Positions 23,146 through 35,527 of a stretch of DNA of 64,000 nt are shown piece after piece. The notes below the pieces were generated by a model. It was not told the origin of the DNA. It saw only the letters and a list, made by a program, of their open reading frames with translations, and searched no databases. The stretch is taken from NCBI GenBank assembly GCA_039545295.1, contig BCIK01000017.1, positions 1-64,000 of the forward strand, written 5' to 3'. The number at the start of each line of letters is the position of its first letter. The stretch's first letter is position 1. A program made the position numbers and the translations under genes. The DNA is from Udeniomyces pyricola. Lineage: Eukaryota > Basidiomycota > Tremellomycetes > Cystofilobasidiales > Mrakiaceae.

Positions 23146-26100
23146 ATGCCACTCTTTCGCAAAAGCTCGTCCGCCCGCGGGCATCCTCAACCGGATCCCC
23201 AGCCTTCTAGTCCGAACCAACCATCGGCAGCAACTTCAACGATATCGCCCCCTTCGACTCCTTCTCACCAGCATCAACCCCGATTCTTTCGCTCGCCTTC
23301 ATCCACGCAGTCCTCACCGATCCCGGCGGATTCTTCGCCCTCATTACCACCGCGTACCCGGCGTGCCAGTCTCAAGTCACTCTTCACGCCAACGAGAAAG
23401 AGTTTCAAACGCTCGCCGTCATCGTCGCAGTCACTCCATCAATCACTTGTCCCTTCCGATCCCCCTCATCCGACTAGCCATGACCCTACTCTCACCATCG
23501 AGCCTTCCCAAGTCACCATCCATTCTCCCGTCCAGTATACACCGCTCAACTCTGGTCCAAGGTAGGTCCACATCGACTTCCGCAACCGATCTACTAGCAT
23601 CCGATCGGAAGGACGCGTCTCTTATCTTGCCGCGATACTCGACTGATTACCACTTGGCCGTATCACTTCTCTTGCCTTTACGTATCAGTGATCCCAGCTT
23701 CGGGAGCTCGATCAGACGATCGCCCTCATCCTCTTCATCCTTCATGAGCTCATCTCATCAGCTCCCTCAACCTCAACAGGTCATCTCTCACCTAGATGAC
23801 GTACCGGAACGCGTCTCTGGATTCCCATTTCGAGACAGTCTCTCGCTCAGCCGTAATCACCTGTGAGCTGATCCGTCTCGCCGCATCTTTCCTTATACTT
23901 CCTTGGCCTACACCGCTACACGTGACTGATCGTTTTGTTGCATCTGCGTAGTGGTTCGAATGAGTCCCAGGAATCGCTCGGATCGCCGCCCCTCTCCTCC
24001 CCTATCGGAACTCCGCCGAAGTCACAACGCGTCCAGATCGAATCCGCTTCTCAACGTTCTCAGCGATCGGGCATCCCGGCATCGTTATCTCGAGAGGACG
24101 GTATAAGCCCCAAGCGATCTCATGAAAGCTTCAGAAGCGGTAGACATTCGTAAGTGTGACCAAACAAAGACTGATGCCGGCTGGTGTAAGACTCAGTTGA
24201 TTCGCAACTTCCGGAGATCAAATGTTCACACTTTTGGATATGGGCCATGTCCGCGATTCAGCGAAAGCTCTCAGATCCATCATCTCCCGCCCTTCAAGTC
24301 GTCTCAGTTTGATATCGGCAAGCGGGCCTCGGTTGCGAGTGCCGAAATTGACTTTGCCTCTGCCGAGGGTAGCATCGGCAGCATGGACACTTTTGGTGAA
24401 GCTGGCTCAACTATCCCGGATCGCAGCCACTTGTGAGTGATACCAGTTTTAAAAGATTCATATGGCCATGAGGTATCGGTACATTTGAATGCCGTCTGAC
24501 ATAACTTCACCTTTCTCAGGCGCCATGCCTCGCTCGAACCCGCCTCTCCTCTTCCTCCAGAATTCTCCAGTCTATTGGCACAGGCACACACTTCGCCTCA
24601 TCATCCACATCCTCCCTCACTAGACGCGCACTCCAAATTGGTCGACAGTTCAGGGTCGAGTTCGAGGTCCCGGCTTGGTCATGCTCGCATGTCATCTGCC
24701 TCTTTCCTCCCGTCGACTCCATCCCGCATCCCGGTCGCAGTCTCTCGCAACAACTCCCCTGCACATATCATCTCTCGTGCTACACATCCCTCGCCATCCT
24801 CTGGCCGCGAACCTGTCAATTATTCTCTTCCATCTGCCACGTTAACCAACTCGCCCACCCGGCCGTACGCTTCACAGGCCCTTCTGCAATCCCTCCAATC
24901 GACCACCGCCCCTAAAGTGCGGGCTAAGAGCCCTGCTCAGGAGGACGAAGGGAGCCGTGAAATATCGCGTAGCGAGAGCCCGGTCATCCGACGAGGAAGC
25001 AAACTCCGCAAGAAAAAAGACGTCGTCGTGGGCCCGTCCCCCTCACAGCACCCCTCTCAAGAAGACGCGGATAATACGCGACGGACATCCACAGCTTCCA
25101 ATCCAACAACGAGCTCACTCCTCCACCCTAGTCCGCTTCAAGAGCTGCGTGTATACAAACCCTCAGTCGATGAAGATCTCTTGCGGGTAGAAGAGCCAGT
25201 GCAGGCGAGGCATCCGAGAGATGATGAACCTCTTCAATCTTCGCCATCAAGCCAGTTGCGGCCTCTACCCGATACAGAGTCACTCATGGGCGACATTAGG
25301 GACGAAGAAATGCCGCAGATGGCTGGGAGTGAAGCCACGCTTGGGTTAAGCCCTTCGCGCCGAGTATTTCTCACCCCTTCGCACAGTACAAACGCTGTCC
25401 CGAACATGTATGTCACCTTTGGCACAACAGCACCCTCTGTTCCCTCCGGTGACCAAGATTCGAGGGACACGTCTCCTTTGTTGCCAGCCGACCTTCCCAG
25501 CAGCCTATCAGCCAATTCAGTGTCTCATCCTCAATCCTCCTCATCAACCGCCATACTTGACGAGAAAGACTCGCTACCATTACAACGGGAAGCCAGGGAA
25601 GCTCCGCTCCTTGTAACCGACGAACCAGTAATGACGCACAGCATGCCTTTCTCGTCGATACTCTCGCCTTCTCCGTCTGCTCCTACATCCAGTCCCTCAT
25701 CCGCCGACCCCTCGAAATCGCCGACAATCGGCTCAACACCCATCATATCATTAGAACATATCTCAGATCGCTCTGATAACTATTCACACTCCGAAATACC
25801 CTCACCTCCAATCCAAGATGTCCCATCCAGCTCACTTGAGACAGAAGCCGTGAGCAACAGTGAACATACGCCATTGCCATCTCCGCCAGACGCGATGATC
25901 CCTATCCCAGTTCCTACGTCCTCGGCTCGACACACTTCCACAGGTACTCTTACAACCTTGTCTCCCCCAGTATCTCCTGTCACCTCTCGTTCTAGCTCTC
26001 ATATCCCTGCTCCCGATATCCGCATCGCTGCATGCCCTATTTCTTCGCCTCAAACCACCTCGACCATTACCCCCGTTGACGTTGGTTCTGCATCACTCTT

Positions 26101-26617
26101 CTCCATCGCTCCTGCCGTGCCTTCTGGCGTTCCTCCAAGCACGCTGTACAATTCTCTTGCTATCCCTTCTCCTACCATCGCTGCTCCCGCCGATAATCCT
26201 CCCGCAGATACTTCTCCGCATGCTGTGTCCCTTGGTACGATGTCTCCCGCCATCGATCCTCCCAACGACACCGCTTTCGTTGCCGCTGGTTTGACTCCCA
26301 ATGCTACCGCCTTTGTCGTCCCGGCTGAAACATCTGGGAGCGCTTCTACGACTGGAACCAAGACTACGCGACAGCGCCGCGTCGACAGACGCCCCCCACC
26401 ATCGGACGCTCGGACCCTCGTGTTGCCGAACATTCTTCATCCTTTTCTCTTTCTTGTACCCTTCTCGTCTTCGGTGATTCCAGTTAAGCTGCAAGAATCG
26501 CGTGTTGTGATTACTTCGTCCGATCTGGCTTGGGTGGGAACGGCGGTCAAATGGAGCGTTGGATGGTGGGTGCTGATACCGAAGCGATTGGTCGGTTGGG
26601 CTTGGAGACGGTTATGA
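23146..26617 (+). CDS. Large Ser/Pro-rich protein of unknown function
   Basis: A predicted 1018-residue protein in five exons, 23146-23561, 23689-23862, 23952-24149, 24262-24432 and 24520-26617; phases stay at 2 through all four introns. I do not recognise a family. It is almost wholly disordered, rich in Ser, Pro and Thr, with many SP and TP sites (for example LKSLFTPTRKSFKRSPS near the start) typical of kinase-regulated cortical or signalling proteins. The last 60 residues differ: an LPNILHPFLFLVPFSSSV hydrophobic segment, then WVGTAVKWSVGWWVLIPK and a basic end. This could anchor the C-terminus in a membrane. Codon use and the splice pattern are those of its neighbours. It sits tandem to RAD2 with 377 bp between. 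Confidence 0.75.
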
Positions 26618-26808
26618 GACGTGGATTGATGAGATTGATGATTACTCTGGTGTGGAAACTTAATAAGATGACGATGAATCAGACAGAACACTAGCAGAAC
26701 ATGAGTCCATATATAAATGATTAACAAGTAAGAGCGATGGGAGATAATGCGCGAATGTCGACGAGAGTGTTAGTGGTGACGCGGCGCGGTGATAGTGAGT
26801 TACAAGTA

Positions 26809-26830
26809 ACGCGTCACTGGTCAGTGACGC
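26809..26830. promoter_or_regulatory. MluI box merged with 9-bp inverted repeat before RAD2
   Basis: ACGCGTCA (26809-26816) overlaps a perfect inverted repeat with 9-bp arms and a 2-bp centre, GCGTCACTG-GT-CAGTGACGC (26811-26830). It lies about 165-185 bp upstream of the RAD2 ATG and shares the octamer with the CDC8 upstream region. Regulatory function is inferred. Confidence 0.4.
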
Positions 26831-26994
26831 TGACGTAATAGCAGGCGAACCCCGTCCGCTCGAAGCCGAAAGCGAAAGAGAGAGAGAAAGCCCTCAACTA
26901 CTAGTCCCACGTCCTCCACCTCTTCCCAACACCCAATTAACTAGCCTCTGCTCTTCGCCAACCTCGTCGAAAGAGCTCGACCTCTTTCTCAACT

Positions 26995-29900
26995 ATGGGA
27001 GTTAAAGGCCTTTGGCAGCTCCTACAGCCTGTCGCAAGACCCATCAAGTTAGCCCTACCCACTCTCCTTCGCCCACCTCTGTCACCTTGTTCACATCGCA
27101 CCCGCTGGTCACTTGACCTCCCAGGTAAATCGTATCCTATGGCCTAACCTTCACCTTGTGCACTATGTCAGGATCGAAACTCTTGAAGGTAAACGGCTCG
27201 CGATCGACTCTTCGTAAGTACTGCCGATCGGGCCCCGGTGGTATCTGCTGTATCCTCGCCTTCTTTCGCTGATCAAGTCCTGGCCGGTGTCTTGTCAACA
27301 GGATCTGGCTTTACCAGGTGAACAGCCGATCGCTCATTAAACCGTGTCTCGTCTTGGTCATCGAGAAATGTTGGATTGAAGTGTGACTTTATTTTCTTCA
27401 CCCGACTCGAGCGTACAGTTCCAAGCGACTATGAAGGACAAGGAGGGCCGAACCCTCACCAACGCCCATGTCCTCGGTTTCCTTCGACGCATCAACAAGC
27501 TACTTTTCCACGGCATTAAACCCGTCTTTGTCTTTGACGGAGGAGCACCGGCCTTGAAGAAGAATACTATCGTACGCAAGCCACTGCTGCTTGGGCGATA
27601 GCTGTTCCTGCGGACGACAGTGCTTTGTAAACATGTGGCTGATACGAATGCGTCTCCGACTTCACAAACAGGCTGATAGGAAGAGAAAGCGATCAGGTGC
27701 CAAAGCTGGTGCTGCTCAGATGGCGGAGAAACTGTTTGCCGCTCAGCTCAGACGAGAAGCTGTCAAGACCGCCCAAGCGTGAGTTCGCTTGGACCTTTAC
27801 CCATGGGCTTTGATTAAGACCTCACCTGTTTCCTTTCTACTTGGAACGGTTTGGTCATGATAGCAAGAGGCTCCTCAAGAGACAAAGATCCCATAGCTCA
27901 GCCAGCTCCTCACGCTCTCGCGCCGATGAGTCCTTCTCCCAAGAGTCTGCCAACGGCGAGCAAGACCAAGACACTGGTGCTCTCATCGCGGAAGATACCG
28001 TCTATCTCGACGATTACGAGACCCACTTAGGCCCATCCCGACAGCGCCGAGCGCGGACTTCGGACCAATCCTCAGTCGGTCGCCGTCGACGACGAGGCTC
28101 GTCGGCGTCAGGCTCTAATCACTCTCCCTCTCGCTCACCTGAACCTGATCCTCATCCCGCCAAGAAGGTCAAATACGTGGCAAAAGATCCCTATGAGCTT
28201 CCCGCTCTCTCCATCAACAACCTCGGCCAGTCGAATGGCATGCAAGACCCTCGTCTCGCCTCCGAGGAAGAGCTCAAAGAATTCATCGACGAGATCCGGG
28301 TTGAAGATTTCGACGTTAACTCTCCCGAGTTTCAAGGTCTCCCCCAAGAAGTCAAGTACGAGATCATCAACGACCTCCGTCTCCGGTCCAGAGGATCCAA
28401 CCATCACCGGCTCCAGACAATGCTCGCGGCCTCCAAGACGGCGCTCGATTTCTCCAAAGCTCAGATCGCCAACCTCAAGACTCGGAACGAGCTTACTCAG
28501 CAAATGTGGGGTCTCGCGGGCATCGATGCTGGGCATAAGACCAAGGTCCAAGTCCGGATGGCAAACGAGCGAGGCAAATCTTACGTCCTCATGAAGAACG
28601 AAGGCAAAGAAGGAGGCTGGGTTCTTGGCGTCAGAGACGAGGGAACGGCAGAGAAGCCAATCCTGCTTGAGGAGCTTGACTCCGACGAGGACGATTCCGC
28701 GCCCAAGACGAACCGATCCCAGCCAGGTAGGAGTAGAATCCGAAACGGAGTGCTATCTAAGGCAGCGGTGCTTGACTCCGACGAGGAAAAAGAGGTACAG
28801 GAGATGGCTAGAAGGTGAGTTGCTGCCCTTTTCGCTCGAACATGGCGAATACGATAGGGGGTGAATTAACGTCCGTCACTGGGTTTGACTTTCAGAGCTA
28901 ACCCTGCTCCGGTCGATCTCGACTTGAGAAACCAACGCCGTGAGCTCGCTCTAGACGCTCTCGCCAAACGCTACTCGCCGCTTGGACAGAAGAATACCCG
29001 CCGACCAATTCCTAAGCCATCCACCTCGTTTGGCCCATCTAGTCAGAAGGGCGCAGCTCCCCTTTTCGATTTTCAAGATGAAGACGACGGAATCGACGAC
29101 GAGCCGATGTTCGATCCCGACCTTTTTAGTCGGGAAGATGAGACTGTAGTAAGAAATCAACAGGACGAGGAAGACGCTGAGCTTGCCAGAGCACTGGAGG
29201 CATCAGAGAGGGAATGGAGCGGACCCGTACAGCCTTCGCCCAGCCTGGTTGATGAAAAGCTCCCTGTCTTTGACTCGAGTGGAGATGAGATGGAAGAGGT
29301 GCAGCCAGGAGACGTCTGCAACATTCCCATATCACTTGTACCAATACCCACTACCAGTTCGGATGACGATCTCGAGCCTGTCGACTTACAACCTATGGTT
29401 GGGCCTTCTCATTTGAAGCGATCGCCCTCCTTGACACTTCCAAATGACGATGGCGAGTTTGTGTCAGACTTCTTCCAAGTTGGCCGTTCTCCCTCGCCTC
29501 TACCCAAGTCGATACCTCAGCAGCACCGGCCTTTTGCCAACTATGCACCCCTTAGAAGTTTATCAGACGTTCCCGAACCCTCGCCTCAACACATCTCCTT
29601 CCCGTCTATCGCGACTCCCATCCGACCTACTCCATCAACTGAGATACACCACATCACCTCCTCAGATCAATCCGAGGATGATCTGGAAGAGGTCAAGGTC
29701 GTCGCCTCCAAACCGTTCATCTCGTCAGCCCCCCGTCGCTCCCCTGTGCCCATTGCCCAACCATCGACCCCACCGACCATTCCATCGTCACCTCCCCCAG
29801 TGTTCTCTTCTCCAAATCTGCTTCCCTCCTCTCCCGATGCCCTGCCGTCCCGACCACTTTCTCCCCTCTCAATTGCTCGACGGTTCGCCCAGACTACCCC

Positions 29901-32526
29901 AGGAGCTCGCATGAATCCTGCCACCGGAGAGAAAGGGTCTCCCGGCACTCCGACAGCCTCGGAAAGAACACCGATCGGCGTTGAGCGTGCTCCTACGACA
30001 AGCAGTGTTGCTCGAGAGGCCGCTCGTCGACAGGCATCTGGCGGTGGAAGTGCCGAACGGAGTCGCCATTCATCCCTCTGGAACCACGCTGTTTCCACAT
30101 CCGCCTCACGTCTCGAGGCCTCTCGACTCCCGTCGCCTCCAGCGTATGCATCACTCGAACGGACACCAATCTCTAACGGTATCGAACGCCTGGAACCGGC
30201 TCCAGCTCTGGCGATGGATGACTTTGACCCCTCACCACATTTATCTACCGCTGACAAAGGCAAAGCCAGAGCATTGCCAGCGGTATCACCAACGCATGTC
30301 CGCTCTTCAGTTCAACTGACTCAATCCTCGCACAAGAACGAGTCACCGTCATCTAAACCTTCATCTTCACCGTCTTTGTCTCCGACGCCTCCGCCGCAGT
30401 CGATCGATCCTGCAGAAGTTGATGACGACGAAGAAATCGCATGGTCAGCGAGTCCAACGCCTCCCCCGCCGATTCGCACCTATGTCGAAGGTGCATACCC
30501 GGAACCACCATCGGACCTTGAGGAGGAAGAAGGCGGGGTTGATATGAACGCTGAGGAGGATGACTACGCCCGGTTCCTATCTCAAGTCAAAGGCAAGGAC
30601 CTCAAGGCCGTGCAAGAAGACCTTGACGATGAGATCAAGGCTTTAAACGCGCAGAAGAAGAAGGCTATGCGGGATGGCGACGAATCGATCAACCAACAGA
30701 TGGTATCTCAGATCCAGGTTCGTCGTTCGGGCGGATCAGATCTTGTCTCAATGGGCCAAACTAATCCGTTTCGTGTCTTAATTTCTTTCCAGGTCATGCT
30801 TCGTCTCTATGGTATCCCCTACATCACGGCTCCAATGGAAGCCGAGGCTCAGTGCGCCGAATTAGCCCTTCTCAACCTCGTCGACGGCGTCATTACGGAC
30901 GACTCCGATGTATTTCTCTTCGGTGCTAAGCTCTGCTACAAGAACATGTTCAATGACTCCAAGTATGTCGAGTGCTACCTTTCGCACGAGCTGGATCGGG
31001 AGCTTGCGCTTGACCGGGACCGGCTCGTGACGCTTGCGTTCCTTCTGGGGTCCGATTACACCCTTGGGCTGCCCGGTGTCGGCTACGTTACTGCGATGGA
31101 GGTTATGGCCGAGTTTCCTGGCAAGGGTGATGAGGGACTTATTGAGTTCAGGAACTGGTGGCTCAAGGTCCAGGCAGGCAAGGATTCCGACGTTGACACG
31201 GACTCTAAGTGGAAGAAGTCATTCGTGAGTTTTGCCCTCTGAGCTTTGTGGCTCCTGATGTCCTCTTGCTTCCTCAGTTGTCAACCTGAATTCAGCTAGC
31301 TCATACAATACACATGTTTGTTCATCACAGAAAAAGAAGAATAAGGAACTCATCCACCTCACACCTGAGTTTCCCAACTCAAAAGTCGTAGGTATCGGCC
31401 GAGCGGGGTGTGACACGATTGAAGGTTCCAACGACTGAAACTGCTTTGGAATCCCCCCCCCTTTTTTTTTTGCTCTTGGTCTTCTTCTCTTCCAGAGGCC
31501 TGCTTACTTCGCCCCCGAGGTTGATTCCTCCAAAGAACCCTTCGCCTGGGGCTTTCCGAACCTTGATCAGCTCCGAACGTATCTCGCCGAGGAACTCTCG
31601 TGGTCCGTTTCCAAAGTCGACGACGAGCTCACTCCTATCGTCCAACGAATCGCACGTCGAGGTCAAGGCCTCCAGGCTGGTATCAACAAGCAAGGAACCC
31701 TGGACGGCGTAAGTCCCGCAATCTGCTACTCGCAAAAGCTCCATATGCTTTGGCAGCAGCGTGGACTGACACATTGTTCGATTGCATGCTTCCTAAACGC
31801 TTGATCTAGTTCTTTGATATGTCGGGTGGTCGTACCAACGTCTTTGCTCCTCGCGTGCGCAACACGTATCCTTCTAAGCGACTTCAACAAGTCGTCCAGC
31901 GCTTCAAGACCAGCGTCGCCAAGATTGAAGGGTCGGCCACAACGGGCGCGATGGTCTTTCCTGATGCCGAGAAGTCGAGTAGCGCTGGCGAGAGCGATGA
32001 TAGCGGCGACGAGGAGCTTAACGACAAGAAGCGCAAGGCCAAGGCGGCCAAGAGCAAGGGCGGCCCGTCTAGAAAGAAGGCCAAACCATCGGCCGTGAAT
32101 GAGGAGGAGAGAGTCAACGGCGAGGGGCCAATCGGAGATTTGGCCGAGACAAAGACTACGAGGGGGCGAGGGCGAGGAAAGGGTCGAGGAACTCGAGGCA
32201 GCGCAAGGGGGATTACCAGAGGCCGCGGCAAAGGTCGTGGAGGATCAGCAACCTCATCTCGGACGAAGGATACTCCCTCACCCTCACCATCACCCACTCC
32301 ATCGCTCTCGCCTGGCCCTTCAAACATTCGCACATCCCTCGTCGATACGAACGCCAGTGTGAATGCTGAGGCTGATGAAATTCCTCGACCAGAGCGCCCG
32401 AGAACGATCCCTCAAGTAGACTCGGATAGCAACGAGGAATCGATGGCGACGGTACCTCGACCAAAACCCAAACCAAGGGCGAGGAGAAGAGTAGCTGAGG
32501 GTCAAGAAGAGGAGATGGAGTCATGA
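26995..32526 (+). CDS. RAD2: Rad2/XPG nucleotide-excision-repair endonuclease
   Basis: The product, 1520 residues, makes the 3' incision in nucleotide excision repair. Eleven exons: 26995-27047, 27172-27213, 27302-27317, 27419-27571, 27672-27778, 27864-28814, 28896-30717, 30793-31224, 31331-31387, 31496-31708, 31810-32526. The N domain begins MGVKGLWQLLQPVARPIK and continues LEGKRLAIDSSIWLYQ and KPVFVFDGGAP. The I domain (about residues 1049-1192) has YITAPMEAEAQCAEL, GVITDDSDVFLFG and LLGSDYTLGLPGVG, which supply the acidic metal ligands. Between them lies a Ser/Pro/acidic spacer of more than 800 residues, longer than in yeast Rad2 (1031 in total) or human XPG (1186). The C-terminal tail is Lys-rich, then Arg/Gly repeats (RGRGRGKGRG). 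The 16-nt third exon is supported by the restored SIWLYQFQ motif. Confidence 0.96.
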
Positions 32527-32955
32527 CCTCGGTGTATGAGCGTGTTGTGTCTTTAGCTACGTAGTGCAACGTCAATTTGAATGACGGTCGCGAGACGAAG
32601 CGAAATGAGACGACGCCAAGTAAGAAAAAGAAGCATTCGTTGCATGCGGAGCCGATGGCATGTTTGACTTGACGTCAAGCGATGTTAGCCAAGGGTTCAA
32701 CGATAGCTTTCCTATCTGTGTTGTGTGATTAGGAATGAACAAAACCGGACTCGATAGGTAAAGAAAAAGTCGTAAGATCATCAAAAGTTCGTCAAGCTCC
32801 CTCAGCCACGCTACTATCCACTCGGTACCATGCCCCCTCCCTCCATCCCTTCGTTTCCTGTGGTAGACCCAACCCCCAGCCTGCGCATATACTACGCATC
32901 TTGTTGTATTTCCTTTCTCCCTCCATGATCTTGAAGAGTTCGTGCTCCAGCCAAC
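32527..32955. other. Convergent 3' regions RAD2 / CMC1
   Basis: A 429-bp gap between two convergent stop codons. It holds 3' UTR sequence only, as far as can be seen. Confidence 0.6.
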
Positions 32956-33644
32956 TCATTTGCCCGAGTAGGGACTGTGGGACCCGTCGCGCTTAGCAGG
33001 ACCAGCCGATTGACGTTCTTGGCGCGACTTAGCCGAGAGGAAATCCATGCGGCGCTGGTCTAGAACCCGATCGGAGACCCTGTGAGTGACCGGTTTGATT
33101 GGAGGATCGAATGAAGGAAACGTCGCGACGATCAGGGATGAGAATGGACGCGACGCTAGGCGGACGGATGACGACAGCGCGAGGATTGGACGGATCGATC
33201 GCGAGTACACTGGTTAGGAAAGAAGACATACAATGGTGCGAGACAGTTGTTCATGGCTTTCAAAAGATCGCTACACGCCCATGCGACGGAGAAGGTTCGC
33301 CCTCGACAGCAATCGACGTAAGCTTTCGCGGCCAAGAGGCAAAGCAGGGAGCAAGGGCGCGAGCGACGCGAGGAAAGAAAGGATCGATGGATGTTAGGGC
33401 CGAGAGACGTCATCTTTTCGCTATGGGGTTCAAATCAGGATGACTTGGGAAATGTAGCAACCCAAAGCTCACCTTCGACATCGACCTTGCATTCGACACG
33501 AGCGGCAGCCTTGGCCTCTTTGAGAAGCGCTTCCTCCTCCCGACGGCTGAGGGCTTGCATGCCTTTTTGGGTGACGATCGGGTTCGGCCGGAACAGGAAC
33601 GGTTCAGGCTGGGGCGAGGAGTTGGTTGGAGTATCGGAAGACAT
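32956..33644 (-). CDS. CMC1: Cmc1 twin Cx9C mitochondrial protein
   Basis: A predicted 128-residue protein in three exons, 33644-33473, 33322-33232 and 33079-32956. It carries a twin Cx9C arrangement: CKVDVEAYVDC (residues 52-62), an adjacent Cys at 63, then a Cys at 74 opening CSDLLKAMNNC (74-84). The doubled Cys-Cys after the first Cx9C, and the spacing, match Cmc1, an intermembrane-space protein that helps deliver copper to cytochrome c oxidase and is imported by Mia40. The first Cx9C is split by an intron, so it shows only after splicing. The C-terminal 40 residues are basic and less conserved. Cmc1 is preferred to Cmc2 because of the CC pair and the N-terminal length. Confidence 0.85.
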
Positions 33645-34267
33645 TGGTAACACGCTACGAGGCGGACGTTGGGTGAGGCGAGTGTGATGGCAGGGGGTGT
33701 TTGTGTTGATGAGTGAGTGTGAGTTGTAGGAGTACTGTACTGGTTGAGGGTTGCCAGCTAGCTGCATGGGGAGATTCCGCCAATGGGATCCGCTCTACAA
33801 TATATAGTGCGCAGACTGGATGACTGCAGTACTCCATGTAGAAAATATTTAAGTAAGTACGTGGCGTACTAGAAGTGCTTTGCATCGGGTGAGACTGCAA
33901 GAAATCAACAAAAAAAAATCGGAGCGATATCAAGTTAGCTGATATTCAAATGTATAGATCCCCCACCGATACATTATATATTCGAGAGGGAATATATTAC
34001 TCGATTGATTAGCAACTCATATCAACCCATATCAGAAATCATTGATCATCGCCTGCTGCCGGCACGTGCTCGAGCGGTAGCGCTCTTGGCCGCGGCCACT
34101 GCTGAGTGCAATCGCTCGGCCAACATCCGCCCAGCCTGCATTATCACCGCTCCATATATTCCACCCTCTTCACCTTCAACCTCCCCCCCCCCCTTCCTTA
34201 CAACCACCGACTCACCAGCCATCCCATCCTCATCAACCACCCAGACAACCTCTCAAGCTCAACACAC
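33645..34267. promoter_or_regulatory. Divergent promoter CMC1 / D-amino-acid oxidase
   Basis: A 623-bp region with AT-rich tracts near 33830-34010 and a C-rich run near 34183-34192. No clear operator is seen. Confidence 0.4.
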
Positions 34268-35492
34268 ATGAACGTCGTCGTCATCGGAGGAGGAGGCAAG
34301 TAGCCCATCCGATCATCTCAAGTCAATTCAACATCCTTACCTCTCTTGGCTTCCAGCTGATAACCACCCATGTCTATTACCATTTCCTCCAGTCATCGGC
34401 TGTACCTCGGCCCTAGAACTCTCTCAAAGAGGCTACAATGTCACCCTCGTCGCTAGGGATCTCCCAACCGACATCAAGAGCCAGGCGTTTGCTTCTCCCT
34501 GGGCTGGTCAGCAAGCTTCGATCGCCTGATGATCCGTTATCTTGGACCGGTCGTGTCGATGTTGACCCTTCTCTTGATCCCTCGCTCTGCCACCATAACA
34601 GGAGCGAACTGGCATTCCGTAAGACCTCGATTTATACATGGGCAACGGACCGTCTTCGGTAGTTATACTAACGACGTGTTACATTTGACACAATTGCTTC
34701 TCCAGTTCCCCGGATGCTCCGAGCAGGTCCAACAATGGGAACGCGTCACCTACCAAAAACTCAAGAGTCTCATTCCGACTGGCCTCACGCGTGAGCTCAA
34801 GTGGGTCGACTACTGGAAGGACGATCAAGATATCAGTTACATCAACACGGCTTGGTACAACGATCTAATTCCCAGTCACCGAATCACCCCTCCTTCGGAG
34901 TTACCACCGTACGTCCGTCCGCTCTTCTCTTCGACCTCGGACCAACGGAATTGCCGTGTTATCTCTGAAGTTGACCGACCTCTACCTTTCCACTTTTGTG
35001 ATCGATAGTCAGTACAAGTCCGGGGCCTCTCTTACGGTAATTCTTGTCATATCAACTGGTCATGCCTGTTTCACCCAAGCGTCATACTGAACATGATCTG
35101 TACATTTTCCTTGCTACTCAGACGTTCTCTCTCGCTCCGGCATTGTACCTTCCGTGGCTGATGGAGCAGATGATTGCATCGGGAGTCAAAGTCATCCGAC
35201 GCAAGATTGAATCGATAGAGGAAGCCGCGGAGTGTGTGACAGGTGGTCGAGTGGAGTGCGTTGTAAACGCGACTGGTCTCGGTTAGTCAATCTCGCCTTT
35301 GTTTTCGAGCATTGATGTGGTTTTTTGACACTGGGTGAATCTGATGGCTTCTTCATCGTTACTCCTCTCATCAGGTGCCGCTTCGCTTATCGGATGCATG
35401 GACCCCAACGTGATGCCTATACGAGGACAGACCGTCCTCGCTCGTGCTCCTCATCTCACTCATGGCCTTGGTGTACACGGTCAGTCCCCACC

Positions 35493-35527
<35 letters not shown>

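Noticed and set aside
33425..33445. GGTTCAAATC, like a tRNA B box
   Set aside because: No pairing T-stem, A box or acceptor stem around it; it lies in the first intron of CMC1.
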